In this document: positions 46,050 to 55,033 of the stretch, piece after piece | Numbering within the stretch: the first letter of the stretch is position 1 | Layout of the letters: every line of letters begins with the position of its first letter | Source of the DNA: Methylobacterium sp. WL1 | Lineage (GTDB): Bacteria; Pseudomonadota; Alphaproteobacteria; Rhizobiales; Beijerinckiaceae | Length of the DNA: 64,000 bases | Direction of reading: 5' to 3' | Assembly (NCBI RefSeq): GCF_008000895.1 | Contig: NZ_CP042823.1 | Span: 1,987,001-2,051,000 of the forward strand | Translations under genes and position numbers: made by a program | The notes under the pieces: generated by a model | Seen by the model: only the letters and a program-made list of their open reading frames with translations | What the model was told of the DNA's origin: nothing | Database searches by the model: none

Positions 46050-46979
46050 ATGGATCGCTCGCCCCGCGTTTCGGAGATCCTGTCCTGGTACGGGGCCGAC
46101 AGCCCCGGCACGCTGACCAACCTCGCCCGGATGCTGGAGCACGGCCGGCTCGGCGGCACCGGCAAGATGCTGATCCTGCCGGTGGATCAGGGCTTCGAGC
46201 ATGGCCCGGCCCGCAGCTTCGGCCCGAACCCGCCGGCCTACGATCCGCATTACCATTTCGAATTGGCCCTGGCGGCGGGCTGCAACGCCTACGCGGCGCC
46301 GCTCGGCTTCCTCGAGGCGGGCGCCCGGGACTATGCCGGGCGGATCCCGCTGATCCTCAAGCTCAACGACCACGACCTCCTGGCCGACGAGGAGGATCCC
46401 GAGCAGGCGATCACCGGCTCGGTGGCGGACGCGCTGCGGCTCGGCGCTTGCGCCATCGGCTTCACGATCTATCCGGGCTCCGCGCACCGCAACGCCATGT
46501 ATGGCCAGATCCGCGCGATCGCCGAGGAGGCCAAGAGATCCGGGCTCGCCGTGGTGATCTGGTCCTATGCGAGGGGCTCGGCGCTGTCGAAGGACGGCGA
46601 GACCGCCATCGACGTGATCGGCTACGCGGCTCAGATCGCCGCGCAGCTCGGAGCCCACATCATCAAGGTCAAGCTGCCCACCGCCCATATCGAGCAGCCG
46701 GCGGCCAAGAGGATCTACGAATCCACCGGCATCCCGATCGGCACCGCGGCGGAGCGCGTCCGCCACGTGGTGCAATGCGCCTTCAACGGGCGGCGGATCG
46801 TGATCTTTTCGGGCGGTGCCCATGCCGAGGACGACACGTTCCTCGACGAGATCCGGGCCATCCAGGCGGGCGGCGGCTTCGGCTCCATCGTCGGCCGCAA
46901 CGCCTTCCAGCGCGCGAAGGCGGATGCCCTGACGCTGCTGGGGCGGATCACCGACATCTATGCCGGCAAGGCAGTTTGA
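46050..46979 (+). CDS. fbaB: Class I fructose-bisphosphate aldolase (DhnA/FbaB type)
   Basis: This 309-residue Schiff-base aldolase belongs to the archaeal-type/DhnA family that cleaves fructose 1,6-bisphosphate or a related sugar phosphate. Characteristic blocks are MLILPVDQGFEHGP, LKLNDHDLLADE, GFTIYPGSAHRNAMYGQI and HIIKVKLPTAHIEQP with the probable catalytic Lys. The C-terminal IFSGGAHAEDDTFLDEIRAIQAGGGFGSIVGRNAFQR is typical. The ATG 46050 has GGAGGAGG nearby. Confidence 0.9.
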   Translation: MDRSPRVSEILSWYGADSPGTLTNLARMLEHGRLGGTGKMLILPVDQGFEHGPARSFGPNPPAYDPHYHFELALAAGCNAYAAPLGFLEAGARDYAGRIPLILKLNDHDLLADEEDPEQAITGSVADALRLGACAIGFTIYPGSAHRNAMYGQIRAIAEEAKRSGLAVVIWSYARGSALSKDGETAIDVIGYAAQIAAQLGAHIIKVKLPTAHIEQPAAKRIYESTGIPIGTAAERVRHVVQCAFNGRRIVIFSGGAHAEDDTFLDEIRAIQAGGGFGSIVGRNAFQRAKADALTLLGRITDIYAGKAV

Positions 46980-46982
46980 CGC

Positions 46983-47834
46983 TCAGCCGCCGCGCTGCTC
47001 CCGGCGCATCATGAAGGCCAGCTTCTCGAACAGGCTGACATCCTGCTCGTTCTTGAGCAGCGCGCCGTGCAGCGGCGGGATCAGCTTGCGGCCCTCACGC
47101 TCGCGCAGGGTCTCGGGCGAAATATCCTCGGAGACGAGGAGCTTGAGCCAGTCCAGCAGTTCGGAGGTCGAGGGCTTCTTCTTGAGGCCCGGGACCTCGC
47201 GGGTCTCGAGAAAGACCCGCAGGGCCTCCTCGACCAAGCGGTGCTTGATGCCCGGATAGTGCACGTCGACGATGCGCATCAGCGTCTCGGCGTCCGGGAA
47301 CTTGATGTAGTGGAAGAAGCAGCGGCGCAGGAACGCGTCCGGCAGTTCCTTCTCGTTGTTCGACGTGATGATCATGATCGGCCGGCGCACGGCCTTCACG
47401 GTCTCGCCGGTCTCGTAGACATGGAACTCCATCCGGTCGAGTTCGGTCAGGAGGTCGTTGGGAAACTCGATGTCGGCCTTGTCGATCTCGTCGATCAGAA
47501 GCACCGGCCGCTCGGGCGCGGTGAACGCTTCCCAGAGCTTGCCCCGGCGGATGTAGTTGCCGATGTCCGAGACCCGCGGGTCGCCGAGCTGCGAGTCCCG
47601 CAGCCGCGAGACGGCGTCGTACTCGTAGAGGCCCTGCTGGGCCTTGGTGGTCGACTTGATGTTCCAGACGATGAGCGGCGCGCCCAGGCCCCGGGCGATC
47701 TCCTCGGCCAGCACGGTCTTGCCGGTGCCGGGCTCGCCCTTGACCAGGAGCGGGCGCTCCAGGACCACGGCGGCGTTGACCGCGGCGGTCAGGTCGGGTG
47801 TCGCGACGTAGGTCTCGGTTCCGGAAAATCGCAT
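46983..47834 (-). CDS. MoxR family AAA+ ATPase
   Basis: This 283-residue MoxR-type ATPase is likely a chaperone for assembly of another complex, often a VWA-domain protein. It has Walker A (VKGEPGTGKTVLAEEIA), Walker B (RPVLLIDEIDKAD), sensor IITSNNEKELPDAFLRRCFFHYIKFPD and the MoxR lid. A CoxE-like VWA gene lies 5 kb away at 52771. It is transcribed after the uncharacterised membrane operon, 71 bp apart, and could be its third gene. The ATG 47834 is chosen since the longer reading is the shadow of the next gene. Confidence 0.9.
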   Translation of the reverse strand: MRFSGTETYVATPDLTAAVNAAVVLERPLLVKGEPGTGKTVLAEEIARGLGAPLIVWNIKSTTKAQQGLYEYDAVSRLRDSQLGDPRVSDIGNYIRRGKLWEAFTAPERPVLLIDEIDKADIEFPNDLLTELDRMEFHVYETGETVKAVRRPIMIITSNNEKELPDAFLRRCFFHYIKFPDAETLMRIVDVHYPGIKHRLVEEALRVFLETREVPGLKKKPSTSELLDWLKLLVSEDISPETLREREGRKLIPPLHGALLKNEQDVSLFEKLAFMMRREQRGG

Positions 47835-47905
47835 CGCGCTCTCGGAGAAGCTGGCCTGGAGGCAACCGGTAGCGCGTGCCGACGCCGCCCCGCAAGCGAG
47901 ACCGG

Positions 47906-48553
47906 CTAACCCTTCTCGTGCCAGACGCAGTTCCGGGCCAGGATCTCCAGGTTCACGTCGGATTTCTGCGGCTGCGGCAGGGTCTTGGTGTCCATCGCGA
48001 GGTCGATCTTGATCTCGACTTGGCCCTTCGACTCGTTGGAGCGTCGGGAGAAGTAGCAGTACTGCTGATAGGGCTGGTCGGCGTTGTCCTTGAAGTTCCA
48101 GCCGGTGACGATCTGGCCGTCGAGATAGGGGACCTGCTTGAACACCGTGAAGGTGGTGTTCACCGCCGCCTTCGAGGCCGGGGCGGCGTCGCTGCCGAGC
48201 TGCGCCTTCGTGGGCGTCGGCGTGCCGCCGCCACCCATCTTGGGAAGACCTTCGAGCTTGAGCGTGTTGTCGGTCAGCGTGACCTCGCCCTTGGTCTTCA
48301 GGGTCACGTCCGAGAGCGCGGTCTGCATGGCCGCGGCGATCTTCTCGGCCGCCGTGTCGAACTGGTTGAGGGTGGCCCAGCCATAGGCCGCCGCCCCGAT
48401 CCCGATGCCGGCCAGGCACGCGAAGGCGCCGAAGCCCAGCGCGCGGAACAGGAAGGCCCGCGCCGCCACGTAGCTCGAATCCGCCCGCAGGCGGGAGTTC
48501 ACCTGCTGGGCGAGGGCGACGTTCTCAGGGGTGCCGCCGGCGACGTAGTTCAT
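47906..48553 (-). CDS. Uncharacterised membrane protein B of a two-gene operon
   Basis: This 215-residue protein was not recognised. A single membrane span lies near residues 35-60 (LFRALGFGAFACLAGIGIGAAAYGW), followed by a coiled helix (QFDTAAEKIAAAMQTAL). A beta-rich periplasmic-like part follows: VTLKTKGEVTLTD, LDGQIVTGWNFKDNADQPYQQYCYF, and the end VNLEILARNCVWHEKG with cysteines in both. The ATG overlaps the end of the partner gene by 4 bp (ATGA), so the two are coupled. Envelope function is likely but unproven. Confidence 0.65.
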   Translation of the reverse strand: MNYVAGGTPENVALAQQVNSRLRADSSYVAARAFLFRALGFGAFACLAGIGIGAAAYGWATLNQFDTAAEKIAAAMQTALSDVTLKTKGEVTLTDNTLKLEGLPKMGGGGTPTPTKAQLGSDAAPASKAAVNTTFTVFKQVPYLDGQIVTGWNFKDNADQPYQQYCYFSRRSNESKGQVEIKIDLAMDTKTLPQPQKSDVNLEILARNCVWHEKG

Positions 48554-49824
48554 GCGCCGGCTCCCGCGGCAGGGAGGGTCTGACCCGGAAGGGCCTGACC
48601 CGGATGGCTCTGGCCGGGCAGGCTCTGCTGGGTCTGGGCGGGGCGGTTCATCGGGATCACCGCACCCGTGGCGTTGGCCGCGCGGGGCAGGATCGGCTCG
48701 GGGTTCGAGCGCAGCGCGTCGGCGATCGCGTCCAGCATGTAGGGCGCGGCCTCCGGGTTCACGGCGGCCCCCAGGTCGTCCTCATCCATGAAGGTCCGGC
48801 GGGTCGAGACCGCGCAGAGCGCCAGGATGGTCGACGCGAAGGCGGCGCAGACGGCGGGCAGGAACACGAAGATCCGCAGGAAGGCGTGGACTTGTTGCTC
48901 GGTCACGTCGATCGGATCGACGCCGTAGACCATCGCGGTGAAGGAGTGCAGCTGCGAGCGGTTGACCGCATTGCGGTAGCCCTGCTCGGCATCGGCCACG
49001 CGCCGGTCGGCGGCGCCGGGGTCGAGGGTCGCGCGCGCCTTGCGGGCCTCCTCCAGCTCCTTGATCAGCACGGCGCGGTCGGCCGACGCCTTGGTCACGC
49101 CCGCCGACAGGGCGGCCACGCGCGGGTCGGCCACGCATTTCAGGTTCTGGTACTTGCGGCCCTTGCTGTTGGTGCCGAACACCCGCTCGCAGCGCTGGGC
49201 CGGCAGGCCGGCAAGCTGCTGGGCGTTGTCGGAGGACCGCTTCTCGATCTGGTCGAGCTCGGTCGTGTACTGCGCCACGCGCTCGTCCGCCGCCTTGATG
49301 CGGTCGCCGATCGTGGCGCGGTCGGCCTGGGCGTCCTTCAGGGCGGTCTTGGTCCGGGCGGCTTCCATCAGGCGGGGATGGAACATCATCTCGCCGAGCT
49401 GCGACACCGACTTGGTGGTGACGCCGGCCGCGAAGATGATGCCGAGCACCGCGAGCCCGCGCACGAAATGCGAGCGCTGGGTGCGGGCCAGGATGCCGAG
49501 CGGCACCCGGCACAGCTCCACGGCGGCGTAGACCAGGGGCGCCAGCAACATGAAGTAGAAGGCGTGCCAGTCGCCGTCGCTGTAGACGCCCGCGAACAGC
49601 CATGCGCCCCAGAGCGAGGCGCCGATCACCATGAACTCGACGAGATACGCGATCGCCACGTAGCCCCACTTGATGCGGTAGCCGCGGTCGACGTGGCGCT
49701 GGTGCACCCACCGATCCGACTCGAGCCGCCATTCGCGGCGCTCGCGCTGCAGATCGCGACTCGGGGGGGCCGTCGGACCGGAGAATATCGACTTGATGGA
49801 GATCATCGGCCTCGTCACATCCAT
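48550..49824 (-). CDS. Uncharacterised membrane protein A of a two-gene operon
   Basis: This 424-residue protein was not recognised. It has two hydrophobic spans near residues 53-78 and 88-105, a third near 120-135, and a central coiled-coil region (ARTKTALKDAQADRATIGDRI to KKRSSDNAQQL). A further span lies near 310-335, then a charged stretch. The C-terminus has short repeats of the type QSLPGQSHPGQALPGQTLP. Its promoter region has a perfect CtrA box 52 bp before the start. It heads the operon with the 215-residue protein and possibly the MoxR ATPase. Confidence 0.65.
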   Translation of the reverse strand: MDVTRPMISIKSIFSGPTAPPSRDLQRERREWRLESDRWVHQRHVDRGYRIKWGYVAIAYLVEFMVIGASLWGAWLFAGVYSDGDWHAFYFMLLAPLVYAAVELCRVPLGILARTQRSHFVRGLAVLGIIFAAGVTTKSVSQLGEMMFHPRLMEAARTKTALKDAQADRATIGDRIKAADERVAQYTTELDQIEKRSSDNAQQLAGLPAQRCERVFGTNSKGRKYQNLKCVADPRVAALSAGVTKASADRAVLIKELEEARKARATLDPGAADRRVADAEQGYRNAVNRSQLHSFTAMVYGVDPIDVTEQQVHAFLRIFVFLPAVCAAFASTILALCAVSTRRTFMDEDDLGAAVNPEAAPYMLDAIADALRSNPEPILPRAANATGAVIPMNRPAQTQQSLPGQSHPGQALPGQTLPAAGAGA

Positions 49825-50143
49825 CGGGTCCAGTCGCAGGCGCCGTGTTACAGCACGGGCGCGGTCCTGGCCGAACTTAACGCCCAGTTAACCGCCGCGT
49901 GTATGCGGGCATTGTGCCGATTTTGGGCCGCCCTGCACGCAATTCGCCGGTGGATCGCCGGCAAGCCGCATCCGGGTGGCTCAAATGTCTCACCCGAGCC
50001 GTGTATCCGGCTTGTGTCCGAGCGCACCTCGCCGGCCTTGCCTTGGCCGAAAGCGGTTGCCCGCTGCGCGGGGCCGACCCATGATCGCGCATCCGTGATT
50101 GGTCTCCGCGCCGGTCGGAAACAGGAGGTTCGATCCGCCGCCG
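49825..50143. other. Divergent intergenic region between the membrane operon and the Kef-type gene
   Basis: This 319-bp region holds the CtrA box at 49877-49892 near the membrane-operon start. The right part has an AGGAGG at 50123-50128, 15 nt before the Kef-type ATG, which is far for a ribosome site. I see no other gene or repeat. Confidence 0.5.
49877..49892. promoter_or_regulatory. CtrA-binding box (TTAA-N7-TTAAC)
   Basis: TTAA CGCCCAG TTAAC matches the CtrA consensus TTAA-N7-TTAAC exactly. It is centred about 60 bp before the start of the uncharacterised 424-residue membrane protein and about 260 bp before the Kef-type gene. In alphaproteobacteria CtrA controls cell-cycle and polarity genes. 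Binding is inferred, not shown. Confidence 0.7.
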
Positions 50144-51991
50144 ATGCCAGAGGTCCACGCCGGCTCCTACAAGGAAGCGATCCTGTTCCTCGTCACCGCG
50201 GGGATTGTGGTGCCGTTGTTCCACCGCCTGCGGATCTCCCCGGTGCTCGGCTTCATCGGCGCCGGCGCCCTGCTCGGACCGTTCGGCCTCGGTCGGCTCG
50301 CCGACACCCATCCCTACGTCCACCTCTTCACCATCGGCAACCGCACCGAGATCTCGCACCTGGCCGAGTTCGGGGTGATCTTCCTGATGTTCATGATCGG
50401 GGTCGAGCTGTCGTGGGAGCGGCTGCGGACCCTGCGGCGGCTCGTGTTCGGCCTCGGCTCGCTGCAGGTCGGCTGCTCGACGCTGATCCTCGGGGCGATC
50501 CTGTACGGGCTGCAGGTCCCGCTCGCGGGCGCCGTGATCGTCGGCATCGGACTAGCCCTGTCGTCCACCGCGGTGGTGCTGCCGGTCCTGGCCGAGCAGA
50601 AGCGGCTCAACGCGCCCTCCGGCCGCGCCAGCTTCGCGGTCCTGCTGTTCCAGGACCTCGCGGTCGCCCCGGTGCTGTTCGCGATCGCCGTCCTCGGCCG
50701 CGGCGACGAGGGCGACAAGGGCTGGGCGTTGGCCATGGCGCTGGGCCAGGCCGCGATCGCGCTGGTGCTGATCGTCGTGGCCGGCCGCCTCGCCCTGCGC
50801 CCGCTGTTCCAGCTGGTTGCGCGGACGCGCTCGACCGAGCTGTTCATGGCGGCCTGCCTCCTGGTCATCGTCGGCACCGCGCTGACGGCGGCGGCGAGCG
50901 GCCTGTCGATGACGCTGGGTGCCTTCGTGGCCGGGTTGCTGCTGGCCGAGACCGAGTACCGCCGGGCGATCGAGGCGACCATCGACCCGTTCAAGGGCCT
51001 GCTGCTCGGCGTGTTCTTCGTTTCGGTCGGCATGAACCTGGACCCCGCCCAGCTCATGGCGGCGCCCGGGGCGATCCTAGGCCTGTCGCTGGCGCTGGTG
51101 CTGATCAAGGCCGCCGTGGTGATGATGGCCGCGCCCGCCCTCAAGATCTCGCGCCCGGTGGCCCTGGAGGCGGCGTTGCTGCTCGGGCCGGGCGGCGAGT
51201 TCGCCTTCGTGCTGATCGGGGGCGCAGTCGCCACCGGGCTGGTGCCGGAGGATGTCGGCGCCGCCGCGCTCATCGTGACCACGGTCACCATGATCATGAT
51301 CCCGGCCCTGGCGGCCCTGGGCCGCAGGCTGAGCCGTGGCGCGGCCAGCGCCGCCCAAGCCGCCATGAAGACGGAGCCGCTTCCGGAGCGGGTGGAGAAC
51401 CGGGTGGTGATCGCGGGCTTTGGCCGCGTCGGCCGCCAGGTCGCCGAGATGCTGGACCGGCACGGGATTCCCTACCTCGCCCTCGATTCCGACGCGGCCC
51501 GGGTCGCCGAGCAGCGCCGGGCCGGCGCGCCCGTCTACTTTGGGGATTCGGGCAACACCGAGATCTTGCGCCGCTGCGACATCGCCACGGCGCGCGCCCT
51601 GGTGGTCACCCTCGACAACCCGCGGGCGGTCGAGCAGGCGGTGGCCGCGGCCCGGGCTGAGCGGCCGGACCTGACGATCGTCGCCCGTGCCCGCGACGCC
51701 CGGCATGCCTCGGCGCTCTACGAACTGGGCGTCGACGACGCCGTGCCGGAGACGATCGAGGCGTCCCTACAATTGTCGGAGGCCGTGCTGGTCGATGTCG
51801 GCGTGCCGATGGGGCTTGTCATCGCGTCGATCCACGAGCGGCGGGACGAGTACCGCGCGCTGCTCAAGAAGCGCGAGAACGAGGCCAAGCCGATCTTCCG
51901 CGCCCGGCGCACCGTCGGGAAGGCCCTCGGCAAGCCGCCGGCCAAGAAGGAGGCGCCGCCGCGTCAGGAGGCCGGGCGCCAGGAAGCCTGA
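50144..51991 (+). CDS. Monovalent cation:proton antiporter-2, Kef type
   Basis: This 615-residue CPA2 transporter has about twelve spans and a C-terminal TrkA-N domain. It probably exports potassium or sodium. Blocks are ISPVLGFIGAGALLGPFGLGRLAD, VIFLMFMIGVELSWERL, ALSSTAVVLPVLAEQKRLN, and FQDLAVAPVLFA with the essential acidic residue. The regulatory nucleotide-binding part is RVVIAGFGRVGRQVAEMLDRHGIPYLALD. Residues after 590 form a basic, Ala/Pro/Lys-rich tail. The ATG 50144 was chosen over an upstream TTG. Confidence 0.9.
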   Translation: MPEVHAGSYKEAILFLVTAGIVVPLFHRLRISPVLGFIGAGALLGPFGLGRLADTHPYVHLFTIGNRTEISHLAEFGVIFLMFMIGVELSWERLRTLRRLVFGLGSLQVGCSTLILGAILYGLQVPLAGAVIVGIGLALSSTAVVLPVLAEQKRLNAPSGRASFAVLLFQDLAVAPVLFAIAVLGRGDEGDKGWALAMALGQAAIALVLIVVAGRLALRPLFQLVARTRSTELFMAACLLVIVGTALTAAASGLSMTLGAFVAGLLLAETEYRRAIEATIDPFKGLLLGVFFVSVGMNLDPAQLMAAPGAILGLSLALVLIKAAVVMMAAPALKISRPVALEAALLLGPGGEFAFVLIGGAVATGLVPEDVGAAALIVTTVTMIMIPALAALGRRLSRGAASAAQAAMKTEPLPERVENRVVIAGFGRVGRQVAEMLDRHGIPYLALDSDAARVAEQRRAGAPVYFGDSGNTEILRRCDIATARALVVTLDNPRAVEQAVAAARAERPDLTIVARARDARHASALYELGVDDAVPETIEASLQLSEAVLVDVGVPMGLVIASIHERRDEYRALLKKRENEAKPIFRARRTVGKALGKPPAKKEAPPRQEAGRQEA

Positions 51992-52025
51992 GCCGGCCTG
52001 CCGCCGGCGTGAGCCGGGTGCCGGC

Positions 52026-52433
52026 TCACGCCGGGACGAGATGCGCCTCGGCGTGCTTGGGCTGACGCGTGACGCGGTTGCGCGGCGCCGGCTCGAACCC
52101 GTCGGCGAAGCTGCACCGGTACACGATCTCGTCCGCCGGCCCGAGGCCGGTGACCAGCGGGACCGTCACGGTGTCCCCCGAGAAGCGCCAGCCGCGCGCG
52201 CCCTTGTCCCAGTACAGCCACACGGTCCCGGGGAACCCCCGCAGGGTGAACACCGCGGCCTTGCGCGACAGGGCTTGTACGGCGCGCGGCGCGTACATGC
52301 CCTTGGCGTGATAGGCCTCCCGGGTCGTCTCGGGCTGGCGATCCATGAAGGTGTTGCGCACCAGTTGAATCGTCGCACCCGGCTTCCCGAGAAACCGTTT
52401 GAAATCCGTCAGATTCCGCAGGATGACCGCCAT
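52026..52433 (-). CDS. Conserved hypothetical protein
   Basis: This 135-residue protein starts MAVILRNLTDFKRFLGKPGATIQLVRN, a beginning seen in small hypotheticals of unknown function. It has no membrane segment or catalytic motif. The middle VFTLRGFPGTVWLYWDKGARGWRFSGDTVTV is beta-rich. The ATG 52433 has GGAG about 9 nt upstream (GGAGACCAGCAATG). It is convergent with the Kef-type gene. Confidence 0.65.
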   Translation of the reverse strand: MAVILRNLTDFKRFLGKPGATIQLVRNTFMDRQPETTREAYHAKGMYAPRAVQALSRKAAVFTLRGFPGTVWLYWDKGARGWRFSGDTVTVPLVTGLGPADEIVYRCSFADGFEPAPRNRVTRQPKHAEAHLVPA

Positions 52434-52770
52434 TGCTGGTCTCCTCGCTTCGGTTGGTGCGGCACGCGTCCTCGCGGCTGAACACACCTGAGATGCCGAG
52501 TTGAGCGATTCCCGTGACCGTTTCAGTGTCTGCGCGAGGCTTGGACCCGCACATATCAACAGATTCGGTGAGTTATGCCCAGCTTATGACTCTCCGAGGC
52601 TTCTGGAGACTCGCCAGGAGACTCCGGATTAGCGCTTCGCCTGCCGATGAATCTTGTCGACCACTTGAAAAGACTCGGAGATCAGCGCCGGACGTGCCGG
52701 CTGCCGGATCCAGAACTTGGCTGATTCGCCCGGGCTTGACCCGCGCGCTTTGCTGGCGCGTTCTTCGGGG
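52434..52770. other. Intergenic region, 337 bp
   Basis: No gene was recognised between the hypothetical gene and the VWA gene, which diverge. Short direct repeats of GGAGACTC occur at about 52612 and 52617. Nothing resembling a known regulator site was found. Confidence 0.4.
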
Positions 52771-53946
52771 ATGCTGCTGCACTTCTTCACGGCCCTCCGA
52801 GATGCCAAGGTTCCCGTCTCCCTCACGGAGTACCTGACCCTGCTCGGCGCCCTCGACCGGGGCTTGGCCAAGCGGGACGTCGAGGCGTTCTACTTCCTGG
52901 CGCGCACGGCCCTGGTGAAGGACGAGGCGCATCTCGACCGGTTCGACCGGGTGTTCGGCACCGTCTTCAAGGGGCTGGAGACGCTCGGGGAGGCGGTGGA
53001 GGCTGCTGCCATCCCCGAGGAATGGCTGCGCAAGCTCGCAGAGACGTATCTGACCGATGCCGAGAAGGCCGAGCTGCAGGCGCTCGGCTGGGACAAGCTG
53101 TTCGAGACCCTGAGGCAGCGGTTGGCCGAGCAGAAGGAGCGTCACCAAGGCGGCTCGAAATGGATCGGTACCGGCGGGACCTCGCCGTTCGGCGCCTACG
53201 GCTACAATCCCGAGGGCATCCGCATCGGCCAGGACGGCAACCGCAACTTCCGCGCGGTGAAGGTCTGGGACAAGCGCGAGTTCAAGGATCTCGACGACGA
53301 CCGCGAGATCGGCGCGCGCACCATGCGCCTCGCTCTTCGGCGGCTGCGCCGCTTCGCCCGGACGGGAGCGGCCGAGGAACTGGACCTCGACGGCACGATC
53401 CGCGAGAGCGCCCGCCAGGGCTACATCGATGTGCGGCTGCGGCCTGAGCGGCGCAATGCCGTGAAGGTGCTGCTGTTCCTAGACGTCGGCGGCTCGATGG
53501 ACTGGCACATCGAGCAGGCGGAGGCGCTGTTCTCGGCGGCGCGCTCGGAGTTCAAGCACCTCGCGCATTACTACTTCCACAACTGCCCCTACGAGGCGGT
53601 CTGGACCGAGAACCGGCGACGCCACGACGCCAGGACCCCGCTGCCGGAGGTGATCCGCACTTACGGCAGCGACTATCGGGTGGTGTTCGTCGGCGACGCC
53701 TCGATGAGCCCCTACGAGATCGCCACGCCGGGCGGGTCGGTGGAGCACTGGAACGCGGAGCCGGGCGCCGTGTGGCTGCAGCGGCTCCTCGCCCATTTCC
53801 CGAAGGCGGCGTGGCTGAACCCGGTGCCGGAGACCCACTGGGGCTACACCCAGTCGATCGGGATGGTGCAGCGGCTCGTCGGCGGCCGCATGTTCCCCCT
53901 CACCCTCGATGGTCTCGACGCGGCGGCCCGGGCGCTGGTGCGGTGA
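52771..53946 (+). CDS. VWA domain protein, CoxE-like
   Basis: This 391-residue protein of the CoxE/COG3552 group works with MoxR-type ATPases in characterised loci. It starts MLLHFFTALRDAKVPVSLTEYLTLLGAL as usual, has a glycine-rich middle (GGTSPFGAYGYNPEG), and a VWA domain with MIDAS-like motif LFLDVGGSMDWH, then YRVVFVGDASMSPYE. The ATG at 52771 is the family start, though its ribosome site is poor. The MoxR gene of this window is 5 kb away on the other strand. Confidence 0.85.
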   Translation: MLLHFFTALRDAKVPVSLTEYLTLLGALDRGLAKRDVEAFYFLARTALVKDEAHLDRFDRVFGTVFKGLETLGEAVEAAAIPEEWLRKLAETYLTDAEKAELQALGWDKLFETLRQRLAEQKERHQGGSKWIGTGGTSPFGAYGYNPEGIRIGQDGNRNFRAVKVWDKREFKDLDDDREIGARTMRLALRRLRRFARTGAAEELDLDGTIRESARQGYIDVRLRPERRNAVKVLLFLDVGGSMDWHIEQAEALFSAARSEFKHLAHYYFHNCPYEAVWTENRRRHDARTPLPEVIRTYGSDYRVVFVGDASMSPYEIATPGGSVEHWNAEPGAVWLQRLLAHFPKAAWLNPVPETHWGYTQSIGMVQRLVGGRMFPLTLDGLDAAARALVR

Positions 53947-53952
53947 GAGCCG

Positions 53953-54273
53953 CTACCCCTGCTGGGACGGGGTCGAGACCACGAGCCCGTCCAGGTTCGG
54001 GGCGATCTTGATCTGGCAGGACAGACGGGAATTCTCGCGCACGTCGGAGGCGAAATCGAGCATGTCCTGCTCCATGTCCTGGGCCTTGCCCACGACGTCG
54101 ATCCACGCGTCGGCGACGTAGACGTGGCAGGTGGCGCAGGCGCAGGCGCCGCCGCACTCAGCATCGATGCCCGGGACGTTGTTGCGCAGCGCCGTCTCCA
54201 TCACGGTCGCGCCGACGCTGCCTTCGACGGTCCTCTCCGTCCCGGCGTGGTCGACGTATGTGATCTTGGGCAT
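53953..54273 (-). CDS. [2Fe-2S] ferredoxin, adrenodoxin type
   Basis: This 106-residue electron carrier has the four cluster cysteines at 40, 46, 49 and 86, in CGGACACATC and RLSC, the Cys-x5-Cys-x2-Cys...Cys pattern of adrenodoxin-like ferredoxins. Such proteins serve iron-sulfur assembly or monooxygenases. It ends 6 bp from the VWA stop and is convergent with it. The partner reductase or oxygenase is not in the window. Confidence 0.93.
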   Translation of the reverse strand: MPKITYVDHAGTERTVEGSVGATVMETALRNNVPGIDAECGGACACATCHVYVADAWIDVVGKAQDMEQDMLDFASDVRENSRLSCQIKIAPNLDGLVVSTPSQQG

Positions 54274-54419
54274 GCTCGGCTCCGGGCTCGCGTCGAGCGG
54301 CCTCGCTTCGACGGGCGGGGTGACTGCTTGGCGGCTGAGGCCATGGAATGCAAGCGCGGTGGCGGCTGTCCGTTCCGGATCGATCGCCGCATCGGCGCAT
54401 GTTCAGCGAACGGCCGCTC

Positions 54420-54743
54420 TTAAGACTCGGCATCCGGCGCGATCTCGGCCAGTGCCGCCGCAACGGCCTGAACGAGGTCGTCGAGGGCGACCGCCTCGGC
54501 GCCGGCCCGCAATCGTGCCTCGGCGGCGTCCGCGCAGGCGCGGACCCGGGTGGCGCCGACTCCGGAGGCCGAGCCCTTCAGGGTGTGGGCGAGGTCGGCG
54601 CGCTGGGCCGCCGGCAGGGACGGATCGGTCAGACGAGGCAGGATCGACCGGCATTGCCCGGCAAACAGCGCCAGCACCTCGTCGGCCAGCTCGGCGTCGC
54701 CGAAGGTCTGCGCATCGAGCTCCGCACGATCGATGGCCAGCAT
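54420..54743 (-). CDS. Histidine phosphotransfer (Hpt) domain protein
   Basis: This 107-residue stand-alone Hpt protein relays phosphate in multi-step phosphorelays. The phospho-accepting His is residue 53 in LAHTLKGSASGVGA, inside a four-helix layout. The ATG 54743 was preferred. A longer form starting at 54803 is possible. It diverges from the giant GPR-like gene with a 290-bp gap. The partner kinase is unknown. Confidence 0.85.
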   Translation of the reverse strand: MLAIDRAELDAQTFGDAELADEVLALFAGQCRSILPRLTDPSLPAAQRADLAHTLKGSASGVGATRVRACADAAEARLRAGAEAVALDDLVQAVAAALAEIAPDAES

Positions 54744-55033
54744 GCTCGAACTCCCGGAATCCGCAATCTTCTGGGGGTTGCCGAACCTCTCCCCATGATT
54801 CACCCCCCGATTCGCCGGACGGGGATCGCGCAGGGACCCTCATCTGCGCCAAGATGGTGGAGCCGGAAGGCGGCGGACCCGGTAACCATTCTCGTAACGG
54901 TTTCTGGGGTCGGACGGCGGCTCGGGTATCGGCAATCGGTGTCCGCGTCTAATCCTGTAATGGTAAACGGGACGTTGCGTCTCTGGCATCAGCCTCCCCA
55001 GGTGCCGGTGAAACCCGTGTGACGAGGCGTTGA

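Noticed and set aside
54878..54905. A GTAACC...GTAACG motif before the giant gene as a CtrA site
   Set aside because: The spacing is eight, not seven, and both halves deviate from TTAA.
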